This document shows, piece by piece, positions 8,051 through 14,742 of a stretch of DNA of 21,203 nt. The notes below the pieces were generated by a model, which saw only the letters and a list, made by a program, of their open reading frames with translations, was not told the DNA's origin and searched no databases. The stretch is from positions 1 to 21,203 of the forward strand of contig CAZWFN010000114.1 of assembly GCA_964633205.1 (NCBI GenBank), read 5' to 3'. The position numbers and the translations under genes were made by a program. This stretch comes from CAYVQE01 sp964633205 (lineage in GTDB: Bacteria > Myxococcota > B64-G9). The stretch's first letter is position 1. Each line of letters starts with the position of its first letter.

Positions 8051-9047
8051 AGCTGGCCTCCTCGCTGATTTGGCGCTTGATCTCGGCCAGGTCGGCGAAC
8101 AGGTGGCGCCGCAGGCCGCACAGCTCGACGCAGCGGCCGCAGCCGGTGCAACCCAGCCGACCTTCGTGCCGCTCGGGGATGTAAGCGAACTTGTGCAGCA
8201 CCCGCTGGCGTAGCCGTGAGGCGCGCTTGGTGCGCGGATTGTGGCCGCCGGCCATGCGGGTGAAGTCGGAATGCTGGCAGGAATCGATGACGCGCAGCCG
8301 CTGGCCGTCATCCTTGTAGGACTCGTCGACGATGTTGAAGCACTGGCAGGTCGGACAATACAGGGTGCAGGCACCACAGTTCATGCAGCCGACCTGCAAC
8401 TCGTCCCAGACCGGATGCTCGAAGTTGCGCAGCAGCGCCTGCGGCTCGGGAAAGCCCGGCCACCAGTCCGGCCTGGGCCCGGCGCGGCGCTCCGGGGCGG
8501 CCGCCGCGGCGGTGTCGTCCAGCCCGTCGAGCAAGGCCGCCCCGCGCTCCGAGCCGGCCACCGCCAGATAGCCGCCATCGGTCGGGTGCAGCATTACGTC
8601 CAGGCCTTCGGGGTCGTCGGGCCCGTAGTCGAACAGTCCACACAGACAGGCGTCCTGCGGCTGGCAGGCCACCCCGATCAGCAGCAGCGCTTCGCGCCGC
8701 GCCTGGTAGTGGGTGTCGGTGTGGGGCGGGGCCAGGAATATCTCGTCCAACCACTGCAGTGCCCGGGCGTCGCAGGGCCGCACGCCGAACACCGCGCCGG
8801 GCTCGTTATCGACGGTCGCCGGCTGCAGCTCGGGCCGGGCGCCGTGGCCCTTCCAGTGGGCGATCTCGCGCACCGGCGGGGTGAACAGGTCGCGCAGCGG
8901 TCGTCTGGGGCGCGCTGGACCCGGCGCGGGCAGGCCCTCGCCTTCGAAGCGGGCCCAGCGGCCGTCCTCGTTGGGGGCGAAGATGGGGCCCCGTTGGCGC
9001 AGCCCTGCCAGCAGGGCCTCCTCGCTTACCTTGACGCAATCAGCCAC
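8043..9047 (-). CDS. flxB: FlxB-like 4Fe-4S dicluster protein (HydB/AsrA family)
   Basis: The 334-residue iron-sulfur protein has a family-typical N-terminal region with the motif GVRPCDARAL and two C-terminal clusters: C221-x2-C224-x2-C227-x3-C231-P, followed by C234 and C236, and C300-x2-C303-x2-C306-x3-C310. Proteins of this type (sulfhydrogenase beta, AsrA, FlxB) sit next to the FAD/NAD subunit and relay electrons. The start is GTG at 9047, supported by GGGAGGA 8 nt upstream and by family-like sequence straight after it. It overlaps flxC by 8 nt (GTGGCTGA) and flxA by 8 nt, pointing to coupled translation and fixed stoichiometry. No membrane segment or signal peptide is seen, so it should be cytoplasmic. 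The fourth ligand of the second cluster is followed by Gly rather than the usual Pro. Confidence 0.87.
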   Translation of the reverse strand: MADCVKVSEEALLAGLRQRGPIFAPNEDGRWARFEGEGLPAPGPARPRRPLRDLFTPPVREIAHWKGHGARPELQPATVDNEPGAVFGVRPCDARALQWLDEIFLAPPHTDTHYQARREALLLIGVACQPQDACLCGLFDYGPDDPEGLDVMLHPTDGGYLAVAGSERGAALLDGLDDTAAAAAPERRAGPRPDWWPGFPEPQALLRNFEHPVWDELQVGCMNCGACTLYCPTCQCFNIVDESYKDDGQRLRVIDSCQHSDFTRMAGGHNPRTKRASRLRQRVLHKFAYIPERHEGRLGCTGCGRCVELCGLRRHLFADLAEIKRQISEEASCG

Positions 9048-9900
9048 GGTTGGGTCCTCCCAGCCAGCTGTCCGGATCGTCGGGATCGTAGAGCAGGAAA
9101 GGCCACTCGGCGCCTTGCTCGACTCCGGTCTGGAAGCCGAACATGTCTTCGATGTCCTCGGCCAGACACAGATCGAGCAGGTGCATCGGGATGCCCTCGG
9201 GGCAGGCCCGCTCGCATTCGCCGCAGTCGACGCAGCGGCCGGCGTGGTGGAAGGCCCGCACCAGGTGCCACATCATGTTCGACGAGGCCTTGGGCGCCTT
9301 CTCGATCCACTGCGGCATGTTCTTGTCGGTGATGCACACCTTGCAGCTGCACAGCGGGCAGGCCTCGCGGCAGGCGTAGCAATGGGTGCACGGGGCGAAG
9401 GTCTCGCGCCAGAAATCCGCGCGCTGCTGCGGGCTCATCTGGCGGATGTGGTCGATGAACTGTGCCCGATCGGCGGTCGGTTCGCCGACCTGCGCCGGAT
9501 CGCCGACGGTCACGTCGGCCAGCGGTGAGACCCGGATGCGGCAACGCTGGCAGCGCTCGGCCGGCTCGCCCTCTTTTTCGCCGCGCACGCCGGGGCAGGC
9601 CACTGCGATCGGAACCACGTGCTCGCGGGCGAAGTCGTTCTCGGTGATGCGCATGTTCAGCGCGCGGCCGTCGCAGCCCTTGACCACCACGCCCACCGGG
9701 CCCTCCATCTCGGGCAGCACCGCCCGGGCCAGGTTGTAGACGCAGCGGTCGTCGAAGATCAGCTCGTCGGCCTGGTCGGCCGAGCGGATGACGGCCGGCA
9801 CCACCTCGCCGCTGAGTGGATGCTCGCGGAAGCCGATGACCGATTTGACCTTGTCCTGCTCGAACAGCTCGCGGACGGCCCGGCGCAGCTCGGCGTTCAT
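9040..9900 (-). CDS. flxC: FlxC-like 4Fe-4S ferredoxin-type electron-transfer protein
   Basis: The 286-residue protein has an N-terminal domain carrying VVKGCDGRAL, a motif also seen in F420-hydrogenase beta-type proteins, then a lone CxxC pair (ERCQRCR). Two 4Fe-4S motifs follow: C171-x2-C174-x2-C177-x3-C181-P, itself followed by three more Cys within nine residues, and C223-x2-C226-x2-C229-x3-C233-P. The order after the flxD/mvhD gene and before flxB matches FlxC of the Flx-Hdr complexes of sulfate reducers. Its likely job is to link FlxB to FlxD/HdrA. The ATG at 9900 overlaps the flxD stop as ATGA, so this start is well supported although the frame is open further upstream. It could equally be annotated as a generic 4Fe-4S dicluster or FrhB-like protein. 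Confidence 0.8.
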   Translation of the reverse strand: MNAELRRAVRELFEQDKVKSVIGFREHPLSGEVVPAVIRSADQADELIFDDRCVYNLARAVLPEMEGPVGVVVKGCDGRALNMRITENDFAREHVVPIAVACPGVRGEKEGEPAERCQRCRIRVSPLADVTVGDPAQVGEPTADRAQFIDHIRQMSPQQRADFWRETFAPCTHCYACREACPLCSCKVCITDKNMPQWIEKAPKASSNMMWHLVRAFHHAGRCVDCGECERACPEGIPMHLLDLCLAEDIEDMFGFQTGVEQGAEWPFLLYDPDDPDSWLGGPNRG

Positions 9901-10331
9901 GACTGCACCCCCGTGCGGGCCAGCGGGTTGGGGTGGTCTGCGACCGAGCGCACCTGCTCGATGAATTCGCGGGTCTCGGCGGAGTACTGGGCACCCTCCG
10001 AAGCGGACAACCAGGTGAAGTGCACCCGCTCGGGCTCGATGCCGATCCAGTCCAGCAGCCGGCGCAGCACGGCCAGCTTGCGCTTGGCGTACAGGTTGCC
10101 CGAGATGTAGTGGCAGTCGCCCGGGTGGCAGCCCGAGACCATCACCCCGTCGGCGCCTTCCTGGAAGGCCTTGATGATGAACAGCGGGTCGATGCGGCCG
10201 GAGCAGGGCACGCGGATGATGCGCAGGTTGGCCGGCACCTCCATGCGCGAGGTGCCCGCCAGGTCGGCCCCGGTGTAGGAGCACCAGGTGCACAGAAACC
10301 CGACGATCCGGGGCTCTTGGGTGTCGCTCAT
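9897..10331 (-). CDS. flxD: MvhD/FlxD-type hydrogenase iron-sulfur subunit
   Basis: The 144-residue protein carries the complete MvhD signature: C14-T-W-C17-S-Y-x-GADLAGTSR, C43 in PCSGRID and C68-H-P-G-D-C73-H-Y. MvhD-type subunits bind a [2Fe-2S] cluster and bring electrons from a hydrogenase, formate dehydrogenase or Flx module to the flavin of HdrA. No hydrogenase large or small subunit lies nearby, but FlxA-like and FlxB-like genes follow, so NAD(P)H is the likely donor. The ATG at 10331 is chosen because GGAGG lies 8 nt before it; the in-frame GTG at 10346 overlaps that site. The hdrA stop is 24 nt upstream and flxC overlaps by 4 nt. Confidence 0.92.
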   Translation of the reverse strand: MSDTQEPRIVGFLCTWCSYTGADLAGTSRMEVPANLRIIRVPCSGRIDPLFIIKAFQEGADGVMVSGCHPGDCHYISGNLYAKRKLAVLRRLLDWIGIEPERVHFTWLSASEGAQYSAETREFIEQVRSVADHPNPLARTGVQS

Positions 10332-10355
10332 GTGGACTTCCTCCACGCGTCGCGC

Positions 10356-12107
10356 TCAGCGTTCGGCCAGCAGGCCGCAGAGCTCATGGACGATCTGGCG
10401 GTCGGTGAAGTGCTGCGCTTCGATGGCGTTGGCCCGGCAGGTGGCCGCGCAGGTGCCGCAGCCCTTGCACAGGCTGGCGTTGATGTCGGCGATCTGCCAG
10501 CGCTCGTTGAAGCCGATGGCCCCGTAGGCGCACACGTCGAGGCACATCTGGCAGCCGGTGCAGGCCGCCGGCGAGACCATCGCTACCGTGGGCTCGAGAT
10601 CCACCTCGCCCTGGGTCAGCAGCCGCAGTGCGGCCGCGGCCGCGCCAGAGGCCTGGGCCGCCGTGTCCTGGATGTCCTTGGGGCCCTGGGCCGTGCCGCA
10701 CAAAAAGATGCCGTCGGTGGCCGTCTCGGTGGGCCCGAGCTTGGGGTGGCGCTCCTGGAAGAAGCCGTCGGTGGAGCGCGAGATGCGCAGCATCCGCTGC
10801 ACCCGCTCGACCGTGTTGGACGGGGTCATGGCTCCGGCCAAAATGACCATGTCGGCCGGCAGCCGGATCAGCCGCTGCAGGTTGGTGTCCTCGGCGATGA
10901 CGATCAGCGCGCCCTCGGGCTCGTCGCGCTCGGGATCGGCCAGGTTGGTGATCTGGCCGACCTTGCCGCGGATGAAGCGCCCGCCCTGGCTGCTCACCTG
11001 GCGGTAGAACTCCTCGTAGCCCTTGCCGAAGCAGCGCAGGTCGATGTAAAAATTATAGGTTTGGGCGGCGGTGCGCTCGCGCACCAGCGCGGCGTGCTTG
11101 ATGGCGTACATGCAGCAGATGCGCGAGCAGTGGGCACAGTGGTTCTCGTCGCGCGAGCCGATGCAGTGCAGGATGGCCACCGCGGTCGGCTCCTCGCCGT
11201 TTTTCTTGACGATCTTGCCACCGGTGGGACCGTCCGCACGGCACATCTGCTCGAACTCCAACCCGGTGTAGACGTCGTCGAAACGGCCGTAGCCGAACTG
11301 GCTCATCACGCTCGGATCGTAGAGATCGTAGCCGGTGGCCACGATGATGGCGCCCACCTCGAGCTCGCGCTCGTCCTGGCCGTTGCCGTCCAGATCGCGC
11401 AGCTTGGCGGTGAATGCGCCCACCGAGCCGGCCACCTCTGCGGCCTCGTGGCGGGTCAGTACCTCGATGCGCGGGTTGGCCTCGACCTCGGCCAGCTTGG
11501 GCCCGAGCAGCGCGTCGGCTTTTTCCATGGTCGGAAAGACCCGATCCAGCATGGCCATGTGGCCGCCGAGGCGCTCGTCGCGCTCGACGATGGTGGCCTG
11601 GAAGCCAGCGTCGGCGATGTCCAGCGCCGCCTGGATACCGGCCACCCCGCCGCCGATGACCAGCACCGAGCGGTCGACCGGGGCCGTGTTGACCGGCAAC
11701 GGGCGCATCCAACGCACCCGGCGTACCGCGGCCCGGGTTACGGCGATGGCCTTGGGCGTGGCCGCCTCGCGGTCGCGGGTGACCCAGGAACAGTGCTCGC
11801 GGATGTTGGCCATCTGCACCAGGAAGGGGTCCAGGCCGGCCTCGGCCGCCGCCTTGCGAAAGGTCCGCTCGTGCATCAGCGGCGAGCAGGCGGCCACCAC
11901 CAGCCGGTCCAGCCGGTGCTCCTCGATGTCCTTCTTGACCAGATCCTGGCCCGGATCCGAGCACATGAACTTGTAGTCCTTGGCCAGTACCACGCCGGGC
12001 TCGGCCCGCATCGCCTCGGCCACGGCCTCGACATCGACCGTGTTGGCGATGTTGGTGCCGCAGTGGCAGATGTAGACGCCGATGGCCACCGAGTTTTTCT
12101 CCGTCAT
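10356..12107 (-). CDS. hdrA: HdrA, flavin/iron-sulfur subunit of a heterodisulfide-reductase-like complex
   Basis: The 583-residue protein has HdrA features throughout: an N-terminal ICHCG motif (C14, C16), AACSP, a dinucleotide-binding GGGVAG after VLVI (about 150) for FAD, the HdrA-specific Cys cluster C315, C324, C327, C331-C332 (CSRICC), and a C-terminal pair of 4Fe-4S motifs (C516/C519/C522/C526 and C547/C550/C553/C557). HdrA is the flavin-bifurcating core of HdrABC complexes; it splits an electron pair between a high-potential acceptor on HdrB and ferredoxin. It is first in the operon, with flxD 24 nt downstream, and no hdrB or hdrC is adjacent. The ATG at 12107 is chosen because AGGAG sits 6 nt upstream; an ATG two codons earlier touches that site. 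The second C-terminal cluster ends CR rather than CP. Confidence 0.93.
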   Translation of the reverse strand: MTEKNSVAIGVYICHCGTNIANTVDVEAVAEAMRAEPGVVLAKDYKFMCSDPGQDLVKKDIEEHRLDRLVVAACSPLMHERTFRKAAAEAGLDPFLVQMANIREHCSWVTRDREAATPKAIAVTRAAVRRVRWMRPLPVNTAPVDRSVLVIGGGVAGIQAALDIADAGFQATIVERDERLGGHMAMLDRVFPTMEKADALLGPKLAEVEANPRIEVLTRHEAAEVAGSVGAFTAKLRDLDGNGQDERELEVGAIIVATGYDLYDPSVMSQFGYGRFDDVYTGLEFEQMCRADGPTGGKIVKKNGEEPTAVAILHCIGSRDENHCAHCSRICCMYAIKHAALVRERTAAQTYNFYIDLRCFGKGYEEFYRQVSSQGGRFIRGKVGQITNLADPERDEPEGALIVIAEDTNLQRLIRLPADMVILAGAMTPSNTVERVQRMLRISRSTDGFFQERHPKLGPTETATDGIFLCGTAQGPKDIQDTAAQASGAAAAALRLLTQGEVDLEPTVAMVSPAACTGCQMCLDVCAYGAIGFNERWQIADINASLCKGCGTCAATCRANAIEAQHFTDRQIVHELCGLLAER

Positions 12108-12127
12108 GCGCATCTCCTGTCGGCAGC

Positions 12128-12182
12128 GGTGGAGGTCTGCGGCCGGATCGGAACCGCTCCGGCCGCAGACCGCCACCTTTTT
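12128..12182 (+). terminator. Long perfect-stem hairpin followed by T5, 5' of hdrA
   Basis: Arms 12128-12147 and 12158-12177 pair over 20 bp with one mismatch (A12133), around a 10-nt loop, and TTTTT follows at 12178-12182. On the plus strand this is a textbook intrinsic terminator, yet no plus-strand gene lies upstream. On the minus strand the hairpin falls just upstream of the hdrA ribosome binding site, so it may be a leader structure or operator instead. Confidence 0.5.
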
Positions 12183-12207
12183 GCCTCAAAGATCCGGGCG
12201 AGTCAAG

Positions 12208-12235
12208 GCTTGCCGCAGCGCGGGAGGCGTTTTTT
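12208..12235 (+). terminator. Hairpin followed by T6
   Basis: GCTTGCCGC pairs with GCGGGAGGC around a 3-nt loop, with one G-G mismatch and one G-U pair, and a T6 tract at 12230-12235. It may block antisense transcription leaving the hdr operon. Confidence 0.4.
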
Positions 12236-12398
12236 CTGGCCTCATATCCCGCCGGAATCCCTTTGGTTTGTAAAGCAGCCGGTCAGGCGGGGCGGCGAAA
12301 CGGCGAAACGACCGAATTGCGGCCCAGGGACCTGGAATTGAGTCCCTTTTCGGGTTCGGCTGCCGGTGGCCCGGAGACCCGGCGACCGCGATGGGCTG

Positions 12399-12427
12399 TG
12401 GACAGGCCCGGCCTCGACGGCTAAGAT
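12399..12427 (+). promoter_or_regulatory. Sigma70-type promoter of the lipoprotein gene
   Basis: TGGACA (12399-12404) and TAAGAT (12422-12427) are 17 nt apart. Transcription would start near 12434, leaving a leader of about 54 nt that contains the two ACCGGT palindromes. Confidence 0.55.
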
Positions 12428-12487
12428 GAGCCAGCACCGGTCACGATTGTGGTCCAACCGGTCGCGCCTCATATCAAGGAGCCTGCG

Positions 12488-13876
12488 ATGCGCCGTGCGC
12501 TCTCCTGCCTGATCCCATGTTGCTTGCTGGCCGCCTGTGCACCGACCATGCCGCGGGTCGATCTGAAACAGCTCGATCCGGGGCTGCTCGCGCGCTGCCG
12601 GGCGCACGGTGTGATCGTGCTCGCCGACGAGCGCTACGAGGACTACTGGGCGCGCAACTACGACAACTACAAGGTGCGCCTGCTGCGTCAGATGGGCACC
12701 ACCGATGCGATGACCATTCCGGACGCGGTGCGCCGCCGGGTGCTGCGCATCGTCGACGAGCGAGGGGCCGAAAAGGTGGCCACCTTCGCCGTGGTGCACT
12801 ACCAGGAGCTCACCCCGCCGGTGCGGGTCTATGCCTGGACCGAAGACGGCCGCTCGCGCGGGATGAACGTCGAGGAGATGGGCACCCGGCCGCTGGTCGA
12901 CTGGCCCTGCCGTTCGGGCTACCCGCGGCAGACCGAGTTCCGCATCGGGCCGCTCAACCCGGGCGACACGATCGAGGTCCGCTATCCGCTGTCGGGGCCC
13001 GAGCAGGAGCTGTGGCGCTTCGCCGACGAGCGTTTCTGCACGCTGGGTTCGCGGGCGGTGTTCGGCCATCCGCACGACTCGGGCTCGACCCGGCTCGACA
13101 TGGACGCGGTGCTCTACGACGGCAGCGGCCGCGTCGAGCGCAGCAGCCCGGCCGGCGAGTCGCCGCTGGTCTACGAGCTGCAGCAGCCCTTGCCGCCGCT
13201 GCCGCCGGAGCAGGTGCCCTTCGTGGCCCGCGCCAGCCGTTGCCGGGGCTTCGAGTACCTCAACGGCCGGGTGTTCCACACGCCTTTGTGGATGGCGCGC
13301 GACGGAGACATCGAGGCCACCATCGCGCCGGCCGGCGGCGACGCCGCGGCCCCGCTGCCGGCCGCGCGGCGGATCGCGGCGGTGGGCCGCTTCATCGCGG
13401 GTCTGCGGGTCGACACGGCCGAGGTGCCGTTCTGGATGCGTTGGTTGCCCCGCGAACCGGCCCACCGGGTGGCGGCCCGCGGTCACGGCTCGGCCGGCGG
13501 CATCGCCGCGCTGGCCTTCCGTTTGCTCGAGGAGGCCGGGCTCGAGCCGCGCTACGCCCTGGTCCACACCGATCGCAACCTGCCCTTCGCCCGCGACTTC
13601 GCCTCGCCGATTCTGTTCGACACCCTGGCGGTGGTGGTGGCCGACGAGCAGGGGCGCGATTGGTGGTTGGTGGCGGGCGCACCCTTCGCGGACGAGGCGG
13701 CCATCCCGGCCGCGGTGAACCATCGCAAGGCGCTGGTGATGAAGCGTTGGCTGGCCGAGCGCATCAGCGGCGGCGGGGCCTGCTGGCCGGCCTTCGATGC
13801 GCTGCACGCCTGTTTCAACGCCTCCAAGGCGCTCGATACCATGGATCTGATCACCATCGGCCACGGCGCCGGTTGA
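12488..13876 (+). CDS. Lipoprotein with degenerate transglutaminase-like domain
   Basis: The 462-residue protein begins with a short basic end and hydrophobic stretch ending in the lipobox LAAC (C18), so it should be lipid-anchored. The layout resembles DUF3857/transglutaminase proteins: an N-terminal beta-rich region (roughly 30-260) and a C-terminal part with HGSAGGIAALAFRLLEEAG (333-351) followed by a strand like that after the catalytic helix of transglutaminases. Where active members have a Cys (GDC or GxC), this protein has Ser335/Ala336, so it is probably not a cysteine transglutaminase or peptidase. It may be a binding or structural protein. AAGGAG lies 6 nt before the ATG at 12488, which rules out the in-frame upstream GTG at 12449. 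It converges on a related active-type gene, with 27 nt between stops. The family assignment is by pattern only. Confidence 0.75.
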   Translation: MRRALSCLIPCCLLAACAPTMPRVDLKQLDPGLLARCRAHGVIVLADERYEDYWARNYDNYKVRLLRQMGTTDAMTIPDAVRRRVLRIVDERGAEKVATFAVVHYQELTPPVRVYAWTEDGRSRGMNVEEMGTRPLVDWPCRSGYPRQTEFRIGPLNPGDTIEVRYPLSGPEQELWRFADERFCTLGSRAVFGHPHDSGSTRLDMDAVLYDGSGRVERSSPAGESPLVYELQQPLPPLPPEQVPFVARASRCRGFEYLNGRVFHTPLWMARDGDIEATIAPAGGDAAAPLPAARRIAAVGRFIAGLRVDTAEVPFWMRWLPREPAHRVAARGHGSAGGIAALAFRLLEEAGLEPRYALVHTDRNLPFARDFASPILFDTLAVVVADEQGRDWWLVAGAPFADEAAIPAAVNHRKALVMKRWLAERISGGGACWPAFDALHACFNASKALDTMDLITIGHGAG

Positions 13877-13881
13877 GTGCG

Positions 13882-13914
13882 CTGCCGGCCGGCGGATCTG
13901 CGCTCAGCCGGCAG
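13882..13914. repeat. Inverted repeat between convergent genes
   Basis: CTGCCGGC (13882-13889) and GCCGGCAG (13907-13914) form an 8-bp stem spanning the gap between the two stops. It lacks a T tract, so a role as a bidirectional terminator is only possible. Confidence 0.3.
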
Positions 13915-14578
13915 ATGGTGGCCGCTCGAGCGCGCCGGCGTCGATGGCCTGCCGCCATTGCGCCACCCGATCGGGGCCATAGACCCGATCCCAGGCGGCC
14001 AGCAGGCGCTCCAGCGGCAGGTCGGTGAAACGGCCGTGGTGGGCGGTATAGTCGACGAAGGGCCGGCCGGCGGCATCGCGGGCCGGCAGGATGGCATCGG
14101 CCCGGCCGTCGAACTCCACCAGTGGCCAGCCCTGGGCCGCGCACAGCTCGCGATCGAACGCTGGCGTGGCCTGGACCCAGCGGTCGTCCAGCCACAGCTC
14201 GGCGTAGGCGTGGTGGGTGAACACCCGGCTGCCCATGGCGGCGATCAGCGACTCCGGCGCCCGGTGGTTGACGATGTCGGCGAAGACCAGCCGCGCCGGA
14301 ATTCCCGCCGCCCGGGCTGCGGCCACCAGGGCGATGGCCTTTTGCACGCAGTAGCCACGGCCGCGCTCCAGGGTGGCGCTGGCCCGGTAGGCCGCCCGCT
14401 GGTGAAAGGCGGCATAGGGGGTGTAGCGCACCCCGTCGCGGATCGCCTCGAACAGGCGCCGCGCCAGGTCGCCCCGGCCGGTGGCCGCGCTGCGGCAGCT
14501 GCTGGCCAGCCCGCGCAGGCGGGGGTGGCCGGCGTCGATCACGTCGGTGGCGCCGAGCTCGGCCGCAAAGTCGTTCAT
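13904..14578 (-). CDS. Transglutaminase-like cysteine protein
   Basis: The 224-residue protein has a transglutaminase/cysteine-peptidase core. C77 lies in RGYCVQKAIALVAAARAAGIP, the classic nucleophile helix, and H123 in FTHHAYAELWL. The third position of the triad reads QATPAF instead of DPT, as in a common bacterial subgroup (WVKATPAFN-type proteins). No signal peptide or lipobox is seen, so it is probably cytoplasmic. Members are mostly uncharacterised; amide hydrolysis or cross-linking is the family chemistry, and the substrate is unknown. GGAGG lies 6 nt before the ATG, and a promoter is seen at 14596-14624. The neighbouring convergent gene carries a transglutaminase-like domain without the Cys, which hints at a functional pairing, though the two are not co-transcribed. 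Confidence 0.85.
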   Translation of the reverse strand: MNDFAAELGATDVIDAGHPRLRGLASSCRSAATGRGDLARRLFEAIRDGVRYTPYAAFHQRAAYRASATLERGRGYCVQKAIALVAAARAAGIPARLVFADIVNHRAPESLIAAMGSRVFTHHAYAELWLDDRWVQATPAFDRELCAAQGWPLVEFDGRADAILPARDAAGRPFVDYTAHHGRFTDLPLERLLAAWDRVYGPDRVAQWRQAIDAGALERPPSAG

Positions 14579-14595
14579 GTGCAGCCTCCGCGCCG

Positions 14596-14624
14596 ACCTT
14601 AGACCAGCCCCGAGCCGGGTTCAA
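14596..14624 (-). promoter_or_regulatory. Promoter of the transglutaminase-like gene
   Basis: On the minus strand TTGAAC (14624-14619) and TAAGGT (14601-14596) are 17 nt apart, just upstream of the ribosome binding site. Confidence 0.45.
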
Positions 14625-14700
14625 GCTCGGCGCCGCGCAACCCGGAATGAGCTGCGATCTCCCAAAACGATCCGGCTGATCAGGGAACAAACCGAATTCC

Positions 14701-14729
14701 TTGCATTTTAATTCTTCTGTGGCTATGCT
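14701..14729 (+). promoter_or_regulatory. Promoter of the HU/IHF-type gene
   Basis: TTGCAT (14701-14706) and TATGCT (14724-14729) are 17 nt apart. The predicted transcription start, near 14736, lies very close to the ATG at 14743 and bears on which start codon is used. Confidence 0.5.
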
Positions 14730-14742
14730 CTGGGAGCGAGAA

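Larger units (their letters stand above)
12108..12487. other. Divergent intergenic region between hdrA and the lipoprotein gene
   Basis: No credible gene lies in these 380 nt. They hold a 20-bp-stem hairpin (12128-12182), a second hairpin with a T6 tract (12208-12235), a short GGGAC/GTCCC stem followed by TTTT (12327-12350), a tandem CGGCGAAA repeat (12293-12308), a promoter for the lipoprotein gene (12399-12427) and two ACCGGT palindromes 21 bp apart (12436-12441, 12457-12462). No convincing promoter for the hdrA operon was found by eye. Confidence 0.7.

Noticed and set aside
12108..12176. Upstream extension of HdrA
   Set aside because: The extra residues would be encoded by the long hairpin and have no HdrA similarity; the ATG at 12107 has its own ribosome binding site.
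9933..12341. 802-codon plus-strand open frame opposite hdrA and flxD
   Set aside because: It is an antisense shadow rich in Gly, Ala, Val and Asp; the opposite strand encodes complete HdrA and MvhD signatures.
12449..12487. Upstream GTG start for the lipoprotein
   Set aside because: It would bury the signal peptide and lipobox inside the protein; the ATG at 12488 has AAGGAG at 6 nt.
12242..13864. 540-codon minus-strand open frame opposite the lipoprotein
   Set aside because: It has shadow composition (His, Arg, Gln, Gly) and no domain; the plus strand has a ribosome binding site and a lipobox.
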